Below the pieces are notes generated by a model, which worked only from the letters and a program-made list of their open reading frames with translations, was not told the DNA's origin and did no database searches. Source: JAAFIP01 sp031367325 (GTDB lineage: Bacteria; Pseudomonadota; Gammaproteobacteria; Burkholderiales; Burkholderiaceae_C). Taken from it: a DNA stretch of 64,000 nucleotides. The stretch spans positions 1 to 64,000 of the forward strand of contig JANLPQ010000015.1 in assembly GCA_031367325.1 (NCBI GenBank). The letters run 5' to 3'. A program made the translations under genes and the position numbers. Numbering within the stretch: position 1 is the first letter of the stretch; each line of letters opens with the position of its first letter. Shown piece after piece: positions 51,581 to 59,591 of this stretch.

Positions 51581-52348
51581 CTAGCTGCGTTTTTTAAACA
51601 CCACCACATGCTGCCAAGGCAACGTGCTGGCCGTGCGCTCGTACACCAGCGCGTGCTGGCTGGCCTCTTTGCGGATTTGTACCTCAGTCATTTTGTGCAC
51701 TGTTTTAATCGGTACTTTGGCGTCCTCGGCGCGGTATTCCACATACACCACCCTGCCCCCGGGTTTTAAGGCGCGCACAATCGACTCCATGACTTCAAAC
51801 GGAAACTCCAGCTCGTGGTACACGTCCACCATGATGGCTACGTCTACGCTAGCCTCGGGCAGTTTCACGTCGTCTACGGTGCACAGCACGGTTTTGATGT
51901 TGGTGATGCCCTCTTTCTTGGCCATGGCGCTCAGCATCTCTATCATCTCGGGCTGAATCTCAACCGCTAGCACTTGGCCACCCGCCTCTGTGGCAGGCCC
52001 CACCAGCGGGGCCATGCGCCGCGCGTAGTAGCCCGTGCCTGCGCCAATATCAGCCACCGTCATACCGGGTTTTAACCCCAGCTCGCGCAACAGCAAGTCG
52101 CCGCGTTCTTCTTTCTCGCGCTCCTCCCGCTCTAGCCACGCCGCAGCCTGCCAGCCCATCACCCCAGCAATCTCGCGGCCCATGTATTTCTTGCCAATAC
52201 CGTCACGGGTTTTAGGCACCCGCTGGTATTTGCCCGACTCGGGGTTCGGGAATTTTTGTGCGAAGGCTAGCGGGCTGGTAGCGGCTAGCAGTGAGACAGC
52301 CAACGCGTGTAATATGGTACGGCGATAGATGCGGGGTAATGTTTTCAT
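51581..52348 (-). CDS. Exported SAM-dependent methyltransferase
   Basis: A 255-residue protein with a methyltransferase fold: motif I VADIGAGTGYYARRM, VLAVEIQPEMIEM, motif IV VDVAIMVDVYHELEF and LKPGGRVVYVEYRAED. Unusually it starts with a convincing signal peptide (RRTILHALAVSLLAATSPLA, then FAQ), so it is predicted to be periplasmic, where SAM is not normally available. Either SAM or another ligand is bound there, or the family has an uncharacterised role. The N-terminal QKFPNPESGKYQRVP region is not part of the catalytic core. Confidence 0.88.
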   Translation of the reverse strand: MKTLPRIYRRTILHALAVSLLAATSPLAFAQKFPNPESGKYQRVPKTRDGIGKKYMGREIAGVMGWQAAAWLEREEREKEERGDLLLRELGLKPGMTVADIGAGTGYYARRMAPLVGPATEAGGQVLAVEIQPEMIEMLSAMAKKEGITNIKTVLCTVDDVKLPEASVDVAIMVDVYHELEFPFEVMESIVRALKPGGRVVYVEYRAEDAKVPIKTVHKMTEVQIRKEASQHALVYERTASTLPWQHVVVFKKRS

Positions 52349-52448
52349 AGCTGAATATGCTCTTTACTAAGTGCCGAATTAAACTAGATAATGTTGAACC
52401 ATACCGCAGCCTGGAACAACATGCCTGACCTGGCTTCGTAAACCCCCG

Positions 52449-52568
52449 CAGCTCCGTTCGGTTCATTGGGCCTTTTGCTGCTCTAGTACCTCGCGGTTGT
52501 GCAGCATTGTTTCGTTCGTTGGCCCTTTACTGTCTTGGCACCTCGCGGTCACACAGCCACACAGCATA
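52449..52568 (+). repeat. Dispersed repeat B, copy 2 (tandem)
   Basis: Two related ~60 bp units in tandem. Unit 1 has CGTTCGGTTCATTGGGCCTT then TAGTACCTCGCGGTTGTGCA; unit 2 has CGTTCGTTGGCCCTTTACTG then TGGCACCTCGCGGTCACACA. The second matches the copy near 9000 on the minus strand. Confidence 0.65.
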
Positions 52569-52605
52569 AAAAACAACTCCAAACGGCATTTTTAAGAACG
52601 AAATA

Positions 52606-52656
52606 GCCCTGTAACCCAAGTAAATCCTGCTCAACCAGCTATTAAATTTAGAGCAA
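52606..52656 (-). repeat. Dispersed repeat A, copy 9
   Basis: GCCCTGTAACCCAAGTAAAT, then CCTGCTCAACCAGCTATTAA and ATTTAGAGCAA. It has one change (CAACCAG) that breaks the hairpin. Just downstream of the DUF1439 gene. Confidence 0.85.
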
Positions 52657-52666
52657 TTCTCAAGAT

Positions 52667-53242
52667 CTACTTCAATGGCTTCATCTCAAACCCCACCACT
52701 AAACCACTGTCAGTCACGGTAATGCTGGCCGGTTGTAGCCCTAGATCGTCAGTCAATGCCAAGTCTTGCGGGCGCAGCTGGTGCAGCACTACTTCTTGCA
52801 ACGCCTGCTGCGCCAACGCGGGGCCATACAGGTTGAGCAAATCATTGCCAGCGGGGGTGAGGTCGGCAATGCGCAGTTGCTTAAAGCGTAGCTGGTGGGC
52901 GCGCACCGTGCGGTCGCTGGCCTCATAGCGCAACGCAAAGTCCACCTCTAACGTGCCATTGCGGCTGGAGTTCAGGGCGGGGCCTGAGGCGTCCACCACC
53001 ATCTCGGCGTTAAGCCGGTTTTGCTGGGGCAGTAGCCGCAGCAGCGGGGCTTGCACGTCCATGTTTAACACGCCCGCCACCGGGTAGCGCAGCGGAAAGC
53101 GCTGGGCCACCATGTGCTGCAGTTGCGCGGCCGACACGGTGGTGCGCGCCTGGGCCAGCGCCTGCTTGCCCGCTGATGCTGCCAGGCCTGCCAGCGTCGC
53201 CGTGGCCCAGCCCGCCACGTTTAAAAAGTATCTGCGTTGCAT
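52667..53242 (-). CDS. DUF1439 (YceB-like) exported protein
   Basis: A 191-residue exported protein. The start at 53242 has GGAGG six bases upstream. A signal peptide with paired arginines (MQRRYFLNVAGWATATLAGL) ends at ALAQA. The mature part has the DUF1439 layout: VSAAQLQHMVAQRFPLRYPV, LRLLPQQNRL, and RLRFKQLRI-like HQLRFKQLRIADL. YceB in E. coli is a putative outer-membrane lipoprotein; no lipobox is seen here. Function unknown. Lies alone, upstream of the DUF1800 gene on the opposite strand. Confidence 0.88.
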   Translation of the reverse strand: MQRRYFLNVAGWATATLAGLAASAGKQALAQARTTVSAAQLQHMVAQRFPLRYPVAGVLNMDVQAPLLRLLPQQNRLNAEMVVDASGPALNSSRNGTLEVDFALRYEASDRTVRAHQLRFKQLRIADLTPAGNDLLNLYGPALAQQALQEVVLHQLRPQDLALTDDLGLQPASITVTDSGLVVGFEMKPLK

Positions 53243-53461
53243 GCACGCCCTCCTTTGCCAGCTGTAATTGTGCACCGCACGCAAGGCCTGGGGTGCAGGT
53301 GTATTGGTTTGCTGCCCATGTATGCAGGCGTGTCAAACCCTTAAATGCTTAGTTTTTGACATCTGGTGACCAAACTTACCTAGATCTTTTGAACTATGTA
53401 TTTTTTGTCACAAGCCGTACTGATGTAATACCAAGGAGTTATTTTTTCATATGGATGATGT

Positions 53462-55516
53462 ATGCCAACGCTTTACCACAACCTATTTGAGCCACCTGAA
53501 TTACTTGACGCAGAGCTTGAAGATGCCAGCAGCAGTGAGTCTGCGACGCAAGCTACGCCTGCAGACGAATCTACAAACCTGCGGATAGCGCCCGCAGGGC
53601 TAAGTTTGCTGTCCCTCGCAGCGTTGGCGGCTTGCGGCGGTGGCGGTGGCGAAACCGCCAGTGCTGCGCCATTGCCCAATGCACTAACCCCTGCGCCAAC
53701 GCCTGTGGCAGCTGCAGCACCTGGCACGCCGGCTTCAGCTCCAGCACCTGCACCTGCGCCAGCTCCAGCTCCAGCTCCAGCTCCAGCTCCAGCTCCAGCT
53801 CCAGCGCCCGCTCCAGCCCCAGCTCCAGCGCCCTCTCCAGCCCCAGCCCCAGCTCCCAATGCCGGCCTATCAGCTGCCAACGATGAGCAAGCTGCTCGCT
53901 TCTTGCAGCAGGCTCAGTTTTCGTCAATCAATAGCGACATTAGCAGTGTGCGCAGTGGCACCTATGCCGACTGGCTGCAACGGCAGTACAACCTGCCTGT
54001 GGGCCAAACAGGCTGGGACTGGCTGCAGCAACGCGGCTATGGGGTAAACGACAAAAACCGATATTTCTTTAACCTGGCGCTAGCAGACTTTATGGTGTGG
54101 AACCAGCTGTTCACGGGCACAGACCAAATGCGCAAGCGCATGGCGCTGGCGCTGTCAGAGTTTTTCGTAGCGTCGCTGCAATCGGCAGAGTTTGGCTGGC
54201 GCTCGCAGGGCTATGCCGCTTGGTGGGACCTGCTAATGCGCAATGCCTTTGGCAACTACCGGCAGCTACTGCAAGAGGTTACCTTAAACCCCGCCATGGG
54301 CTATTACCTGAACACCCAAGGCAACCAAAAAGAAGACACCCGCACAGGCCGCCTGCCGGACGAAAACTACGCCCGCGAGGTAATGCAGCTGTTTAGCATT
54401 GGCCTGTACCAGCTGAACCCCGACGGTACAGAAAAGACGGGGGCCAACGGCGCAAAAATAGACGCTTATGGCCAAGCCGACGTTACCAACCTAGCGCGCG
54501 TTTTTACCGGCTACGAATACGACCGCTCGGTAGGTAGCTTTTTTCCGCGCAAATCTGATGACAGCGGGTTTGAAGATTACCAGTTGCTCAACATCGAGTC
54601 TGCCCGCAGGCCGATGGTGTTAAATGCTAGCAACCATTCCACATTGGCAGCTACATTTTTAGGCGTTACCGTGCCAGCTGGCACCGCAGGCCCGGCTGCG
54701 TTGGCTACTGCGCTAGACACTTTGTTTAACCACCCCAACACCGCACCGTTTTTCTGCAAACAAATGATCCAGCGGCTGGTGACCAGCAACCCCAACCCAG
54801 CGTATGTTAGCCGCGTGGCTGCCGTGTTTGCTAACAATGGCGCAGGGGTGCGAGGCGACTTGAAAGCCGTGTGGTCTGCCATCTTGTTAGACCCAGAAGC
54901 CCGCTCGCTGCAAGCGCCTGCCACTGCGGGCTTTGGCAAGCTGCGCGAACCCATCGTGCGCTTTGTGCAGTGGGGCCGCAGCTTTGGGTTTAACTCTGCC
55001 TCCGGCGGCTGGAAGATGTTTGACACCGCCAGCGCGTCTGAAAAACTAGGCCAAAGCCCGCTGCGCTCCCCCTCGGTGTTTAACTTCTTCAGGCCTGGCT
55101 TTGTACCACCGGGCACCGCGCTGGCCGCTAGCAAAACCACCGCACCCGAGTTTCAGTTAGTTAACGAAAGTACCGTGGGCGGGTATTTAAACTATATGCA
55201 AGAGCTGATGCAAGCTGGTGTCTTTGTAGCGTCACCACCCGGCGCGCCTAACCCGTTTGTTGGCCCGTATGTGCTGGACATCAGCGCCAGCTTTACCGCC
55301 GAGGTAGCCATTGCGCAAGACGCGGCCGCACTGGTAGCACGGCTAAACCTGGTGCTGTGCGCAGGCCGCTTGTCTGCGGCCACTGTCTCGCTGATGGTCA
55401 ACGCGCTTAACACCATACCACTAGCCGCCACCAGCCCTACCGACCAAAAGCTTAACCGCGTGCGCGGTGCCACCCTGATGGTGATGGCGTGCCCTGAGTA
55501 TTTGATTCAAAAATAA
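53462..55516 (+). CDS. DUF1800 protein with Ala-Pro repeat linker
   Basis: A 684-residue DUF1800 protein. Residues 1-45 are acidic; then GLSLLSLAALAACGGGG gives a hydrophobic stretch with a lipobox-like LAAC at Cys58, far from the N-terminus. Residues ~85-135 are a (Ala-Pro)n linker. The DUF1800 core follows, with DEQAARFLQQAQFSS, WDLLMRNAFGNYRQLLQEVT, NYAREVMQLFSIGLYQLNPD and FNFFRPGFVPPG. It pairs with the DUF1501 gene nine bases downstream. Such pairs are usually exported together; their function is not known. The start is the only in-frame ATG; AAGGAG lies 24 bases upstream. Confidence 0.9.
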   Translation: MPTLYHNLFEPPELLDAELEDASSSESATQATPADESTNLRIAPAGLSLLSLAALAACGGGGGETASAAPLPNALTPAPTPVAAAAPGTPASAPAPAPAPAPAPAPAPAPAPAPAPAPAPAPAPSPAPAPAPNAGLSAANDEQAARFLQQAQFSSINSDISSVRSGTYADWLQRQYNLPVGQTGWDWLQQRGYGVNDKNRYFFNLALADFMVWNQLFTGTDQMRKRMALALSEFFVASLQSAEFGWRSQGYAAWWDLLMRNAFGNYRQLLQEVTLNPAMGYYLNTQGNQKEDTRTGRLPDENYAREVMQLFSIGLYQLNPDGTEKTGANGAKIDAYGQADVTNLARVFTGYEYDRSVGSFFPRKSDDSGFEDYQLLNIESARRPMVLNASNHSTLAATFLGVTVPAGTAGPAALATALDTLFNHPNTAPFFCKQMIQRLVTSNPNPAYVSRVAAVFANNGAGVRGDLKAVWSAILLDPEARSLQAPATAGFGKLREPIVRFVQWGRSFGFNSASGGWKMFDTASASEKLGQSPLRSPSVFNFFRPGFVPPGTALAASKTTAPEFQLVNESTVGGYLNYMQELMQAGVFVASPPGAPNPFVGPYVLDISASFTAEVAIAQDAAALVARLNLVLCAGRLSAATVSLMVNALNTIPLAATSPTDQKLNRVRGATLMVMACPEYLIQK
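53761..53802 (+). repeat. Tandem AGCTCC repeat (7 units) in the DUF1800 gene
   Basis: Seven perfect copies of AGCTCC, flanked by degenerate copies, encode part of the Ala-Pro linker. Six-base units keep the frame whatever their number. Confidence 0.9.
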
Positions 55517-55525
55517 GGCCAGACC

Positions 55526-56989
55526 ATGCACTTTATAACCCCCCAAGACCACAGCCGCCGCGCGTTTTTGCGCCGCTCTGCCCAACTAGCGTTTACCGGC
55601 GCAGCCCTGCCCACCGCGCTCAACCTAGCCGCCATCGGCGAGGCCGCTGCCTTTAACGCCACCGACTACAAAGCCCTTGTTTGCGTTTTTTTATACGGCG
55701 GCAACGACCACTGGAACACTGTCGTGCCCTACGACATTGCCAACTACGGTTTGTACAGCGCCGTGCGCAGCAGCGGCGGTATTGCAATAGGACGTGACAC
55801 GCTGGCCAACACCGTACTAGCCGCCACAGCAGCAGGCAACCGGCAGTACGCCTTGCACCCCACCATGACAGGTTTGGCGGGCTTGTTTAACGCAGGCAAA
55901 GCGGCGGTGCAATTGAACGTGGGCCCTCTTGTGGTGCCAGTGACTAAAACGCAGTACGAAGGGTCTAACCGCGCGCTGTACCCACTACCGCCCAAGCTGT
56001 TCTCACACAACGACCAGCAGTCCATCTGGCAATCATCGTCGCCCGAAGGGTCCACCATTGGCTGGGGCGGCAATATTGGCGATTTAGCGCTATCGTCTAA
56101 CGGTGGCAACTCACTGTTTACCTGCATCTCTGTGACGGGTAACGCTGTTTTCTTGTCGGGCGACGATGCGTTGGCTTATCAAGTCAGCCCCTCAGGAGCC
56201 GTCAAAATTAACAGTATCAGCAACAACGTGTTTGGCTCGTCCGCTGTCAAAGACACCATACGCCAGCTGGTGCAGCAAACACGCAGCGACGTGCTAGAGA
56301 ACGAATACAACCGCGTCACCCAGCGGTCCATTGCGGCTGAGGGCAGCGTTAACGGTGGCATTGCGGCTACAGCAGCTGCAGCCGGTGCCAACACGGGGGA
56401 GTTTGCACCATTTGCTGGTATACCCACTACCAACCAGCTGGCAGCGCAGCTAAAAATGGTGGCACGCTTAGTAGCCGCCCGCACCAGCCTGAGCACCAAG
56501 CGGCAGGTGTTTTTTGTGTCCATTGGAGGGTTTGACCTGCACGACAATTTGCTGGCAGGCCACATTACCAACATGACGCGTGTCAGCGAGGCCATGACCG
56601 CCTTCTACCAAACCACCGCCAATCTGGGCGTGGCTGAAAAAGTAACGTCCTTCACAGCGTCAGACTTTGGCCGCACGCTCACGTCTAACGGCGACGGGTC
56701 AGACCACGGCTGGGGCAGCCACCACTTTGTAGTGGGCGGCGCGGTAAAAGGCAAAGCCTTCTACGGCGTACCACCGCCTGTTAGCGTGGGCAGCGGCGCG
56801 GCGGCTGAAGACCAGTGGCATGTAGGCCAAGGCCGCTTGCTGCCCAGCACATCGGTAGACCAATACGCCGCCACACTGGCCAGCTGGTTTGGCGTAGAAC
56901 CTAACGAGCTAGCAAGCATCTTGCCCAACCTGCGCAACTTTGGCGCACCGAATGCGGTAGATTACCCTGTTAATCTAGGCTTTTTATAA
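55526..56989 (+). CDS. DUF1501 protein with TAT signal
   Basis: A 487-residue DUF1501 (alkaline-phosphatase-like fold) protein. The N-terminus SRRAFLRRSAQLAFTGAA is a twin-arginine signal. Conserved segments are LVCVFLYGGNDHWNTVVPYD, LFSHNDQQSIWQSSSPEG, VSIGGFDLHDN, ASDFGRTLTSNGDGSDHGWG and HHFVVGGAVKG. It begins nine bases after DUF1800 and is coupled to it. Function unknown. A truncated, internally deleted relative of its 3' part occurs at 63936-64000. Confidence 0.93.
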   Translation: MHFITPQDHSRRAFLRRSAQLAFTGAALPTALNLAAIGEAAAFNATDYKALVCVFLYGGNDHWNTVVPYDIANYGLYSAVRSSGGIAIGRDTLANTVLAATAAGNRQYALHPTMTGLAGLFNAGKAAVQLNVGPLVVPVTKTQYEGSNRALYPLPPKLFSHNDQQSIWQSSSPEGSTIGWGGNIGDLALSSNGGNSLFTCISVTGNAVFLSGDDALAYQVSPSGAVKINSISNNVFGSSAVKDTIRQLVQQTRSDVLENEYNRVTQRSIAAEGSVNGGIAATAAAAGANTGEFAPFAGIPTTNQLAAQLKMVARLVAARTSLSTKRQVFFVSIGGFDLHDNLLAGHITNMTRVSEAMTAFYQTTANLGVAEKVTSFTASDFGRTLTSNGDGSDHGWGSHHFVVGGAVKGKAFYGVPPPVSVGSGAAAEDQWHVGQGRLLPSTSVDQYAATLASWFGVEPNELASILPNLRNFGAPNAVDYPVNLGFL

Positions 56990-56996
56990 GTGTTTT

Positions 56997-57050
56997 AGGC
57001 TGTACAGGCCGTAGAACCTGCTCAAGCAGCTATGAAGTTAGTAGCAATTA
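56997..57050 (+). repeat. Dispersed repeat A, copy 10
   Basis: AGGCTGTACAGGCCGTAGAA, then CCTGCTCAAGCAGCTATGAA and GTTAGTAGCAATTA. Begins eight bases after the DUF1501 stop. Same subtype as copies 2 and 5. Confidence 0.85.
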
Positions 57051-57096
57051 TGCTGCCTATTGCACACGCACTTTGCGTCTCGCGGCGCAAAGCAAA

Positions 57097-57116
57097 AACG
57101 CCGTTAGTACGGCGTT
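57097..57116 (-). terminator. Intrinsic terminator of the M60 gene
   Basis: AACGCCGT-TAGT-ACGGCGTT, an 8 bp stem with a four-base loop. On the minus strand it is followed by TTTTTGCTTT, so it suits transcripts ending after the protease gene (stop at 57184). Confidence 0.7.
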
Positions 57117-57183
57117 CCAGCTTTTAAGCATCTTTCAAGGCATTTTTCATAGCAGCTAGCCTGCTAGAAGCTAGCAAGCATAC

Positions 57184-59547
57184 TTAAACTGGTCTGCCTT
57201 TAGGAAAATACTTTGTCAAAATATTAGCAAAAGCATTTTTTGCCGCTTGGCCCTCGGCTGCGCCGTAGCGGTCGATCCACACTTTGTACCAACCTTCGCC
57301 GTAAGTATTGTTATTGTCCCCGTTAAGCTTAAGTGTCGAAGCGGGCTTGTTTAAGACCTCCACCGCGTGCGCTTGAAACGCTGCGTTGGTCATTGGAATC
57401 ATCCCTTGGTAACGTACCAAGCGGTCATAAATCAAGGCAGATGGCTTAAGGCCCGCAGCAGCAATGGCTGCGCTTAGCGCGTCGGCTTTAACAGGTTGTA
57501 CACCCCAAAAGTGTATTAGCGGGGTAAGGTCTACACCAGCAGCGATAGACATCCGCAAAATTCGGCTATCAACCTCCTTCTCTAAGTCTGCACCAGCGGC
57601 CACCACCTCTTTGCGGAAAACACGGTTTTCTTCGAAGTGAAACTTCTCCAGCTTGTCCCAGCCAAACAGTGCAGCAATTTCCACATACTTGGCGTAACCA
57701 CGTTGTACGTACATCACTTCATGCGCGTCGCCAGCAATACCAATACCCATTGCTTTGCCGTCTCTAAAATTTTGCCTCACCATCCAGCCGACAGCAGCTT
57801 GATCGCGGCCTATTAGCTGAGATGTGTTGTTCATTGACTTACTCAATCCCCTGTCAAAATCGACACCGTAAAGCTTATTACTAACAGCTACACTCAGGAT
57901 ATTGTTGGCAGCTTCGCCCTCGCCCGGAAAATTGCTAAACAACTCGGCATGGCCCAGCTCGTGAAACTCTATCTCCGAAAAGTCTTTGTCGGCTCTTAAA
58001 TACCAGTTTTTGTTATTACCGTCAGTTGCAGCGCCTGGGTTGTAGGTATTGTTACCACTGGGATAACCGATGCCGAATGCAGTGCCCAAGAGGTCGGTGT
58101 CTACAGTTAGGTACAAAATCTGGTTATTTCTAACTCGGCTTCTTCCCACATAGTCCGAGACGATGTCCATCCTATCGTCCCAGTCTTTCATCAGGGTGAT
58201 GGGGTCTTCGTACTTCTCAATCCACTTGGTGGGCAACGTCATCATGAACTTGTCGCTCACAAAGTCAGCCCATGGTGCAGGGTTCATTCGCTGGGTTTCT
58301 TTCCACTGCTGCAACGTTGTTGCGTTAAGCGCTGTTTTAGAAAACAACGGCGCCGCCACAGCGTTTTGGATCGTGATGGTAACGTCGCTTCCTGCATTGG
58401 CTAAGTAAGGCACATCAATGTAGATACCACCGCCATTGGGGTTGGCAATTTCAGTCACGTTGGCTGCGATGGGAAATCTATTGGTTACACGAAATGGCCG
58501 CACGATCTTGTTCTTCATAGTTTTGTCGTGCACATTGGCGCCGACTTGAATGAAGAACCCCTTCCCCACCATAGAATCTGGAACGGACACTTTGGCCACA
58601 TCGCCAGCCGCCAAGTAGTAGCCAGTAGGCCGACGAGCAACGGAACCAGCGCCTGAAAAAGCAGACCGTATATCCACATCTTTTACCATCGTTGCGTTGA
58701 TCCTCACGGAGTTAAGCTTATTTGGGTCGGCCGGTATTTTGACTTTACCGGGAAACCATTCGTGGCTGTTGAATTTTTTGCCTTTAAGAATGCTTTTGTA
58801 CTTGGTAAAGGTATCTGGTAAGAACACTATGTCATGAATGCCCTGCTGGATGGTCAATACAGCGCGGTCAATGTCTCTGCCAGTGTCTCCATAGTTTTCA
58901 TTCGGGAAGCCATCTTTAGTCTCTTTGTTCGCAAAGAATGCGCCACCGCGCATTTTTTCATAAGCCGTGATTACATCAAATGCTTGAAGTACCGAAGTTT
59001 CACTTTCGGCAATTGCGTACATGGTTTGCTTAAGGCGGTTGATATGCAACTGAAGCTGCTCTGACGATAAAACCGAAGCAGTGTCTAAAGTCGTCTTCAC
59101 AGCAGCTATCGAAGCTTTAAATACGGCCGCGTCATTATTGCCGCTAGTGACCGGTTTACAGTAGACACGTTTGCCAACAGAGGGCAATGGATCGGCACCA
59201 AAGGTCTCAGTCACCGGCTTGATGACCGTGCCCTTTTTCTGGTTAAACAGATACACAAGCCGATATCCTTCGGCTAAACCGTACGCAACGTGCGTATCAA
59301 CAGTGAGTGTGATATCTTTACCAGACTCAGTTCCACATTCTTTAAATCCGTTTAAATCGTAGGCTGGTAAACCATTGTCAATCGCGGCACCACCGCCGGG
59401 GCTACCGCTGATCCCACCGCTGGGGTCACCGCTGGCTGCGCCACCGCCACCGCCACCGCCGCAGGCGACCAGCGTGGTGATAACCAGCACGCTGCTAGTG
59501 ACTAAAACCAATAATGAATTTTTATTCATGAGATGTAAAGGTTTCAT
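57184..59547 (-). CDS. M60-like metalloprotease lipoprotein (copy A)
   Basis: A 787-residue surface lipoprotein. Lipobox LVAC gives Cys29, followed by a poly-Gly/Ser spacer. Residues ~60-290 form an unrecognised N-terminal domain (YDLNGFKECGTE, KRVYCKPVTS, RDIDRAVLTIQQGIHDIVFL). Residues ~300-700 match the M60 (enhancin/mucinase) family: RRPTGYYLAAGDVAKVSVP, NPNGGGIYIDVP, the zinc motif HELGH (529-533) with a downstream glutamate in PGEGEAANN, and IAALFGWDKLEKF. Characterised M60 enzymes cut glycoproteins next to O-glycans. It is 40 bases downstream of the SASA esterase. Copy B (61036-63447) is a clear paralogue along the whole length. Substrate inferred. Confidence 0.9.
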   Translation of the reverse strand: MKPLHLMNKNSLLVLVTSSVLVITTLVACGGGGGGGAASGDPSGGISGSPGGGAAIDNGLPAYDLNGFKECGTESGKDITLTVDTHVAYGLAEGYRLVYLFNQKKGTVIKPVTETFGADPLPSVGKRVYCKPVTSGNNDAAVFKASIAAVKTTLDTASVLSSEQLQLHINRLKQTMYAIAESETSVLQAFDVITAYEKMRGGAFFANKETKDGFPNENYGDTGRDIDRAVLTIQQGIHDIVFLPDTFTKYKSILKGKKFNSHEWFPGKVKIPADPNKLNSVRINATMVKDVDIRSAFSGAGSVARRPTGYYLAAGDVAKVSVPDSMVGKGFFIQVGANVHDKTMKNKIVRPFRVTNRFPIAANVTEIANPNGGGIYIDVPYLANAGSDVTITIQNAVAAPLFSKTALNATTLQQWKETQRMNPAPWADFVSDKFMMTLPTKWIEKYEDPITLMKDWDDRMDIVSDYVGRSRVRNNQILYLTVDTDLLGTAFGIGYPSGNNTYNPGAATDGNNKNWYLRADKDFSEIEFHELGHAELFSNFPGEGEAANNILSVAVSNKLYGVDFDRGLSKSMNNTSQLIGRDQAAVGWMVRQNFRDGKAMGIGIAGDAHEVMYVQRGYAKYVEIAALFGWDKLEKFHFEENRVFRKEVVAAGADLEKEVDSRILRMSIAAGVDLTPLIHFWGVQPVKADALSAAIAAAGLKPSALIYDRLVRYQGMIPMTNAAFQAHAVEVLNKPASTLKLNGDNNNTYGEGWYKVWIDRYGAAEGQAAKNAFANILTKYFPKGRPV

Positions 59548-59591
59548 TTAAATTTTTCCGTAAATTAATGTGATGGTTAGTTGATACTTAT
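59548..59591 (-). promoter_or_regulatory. Leader of M60 copy A, duplicated upstream of copy B
   Basis: The bases upstream of copy A (CCGTAAATTAATGTGATGGT on the plus strand) are nearly identical to those upstream of copy B. It includes the ribosome-binding region and fills the gap to the esterase stop. Confidence 0.6.

Larger units (their letters stand above)
52349..52666. other. Repeat-filled intergenic region
   Basis: These ~318 bases hold tandem repeat B (52449-52568) and repeat A copy 9. No gene is seen. Confidence 0.7.

Noticed and set aside
53740..53860. CRISPR-like tandem repeat
   Set aside because: Six-base units without spacers inside a coding frame; no cas genes in the window.
53473..53880. 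Antisense Gly-Ala repeat protein
   Set aside because: It is the reverse-strand translation of the Ala-Pro linker tract.
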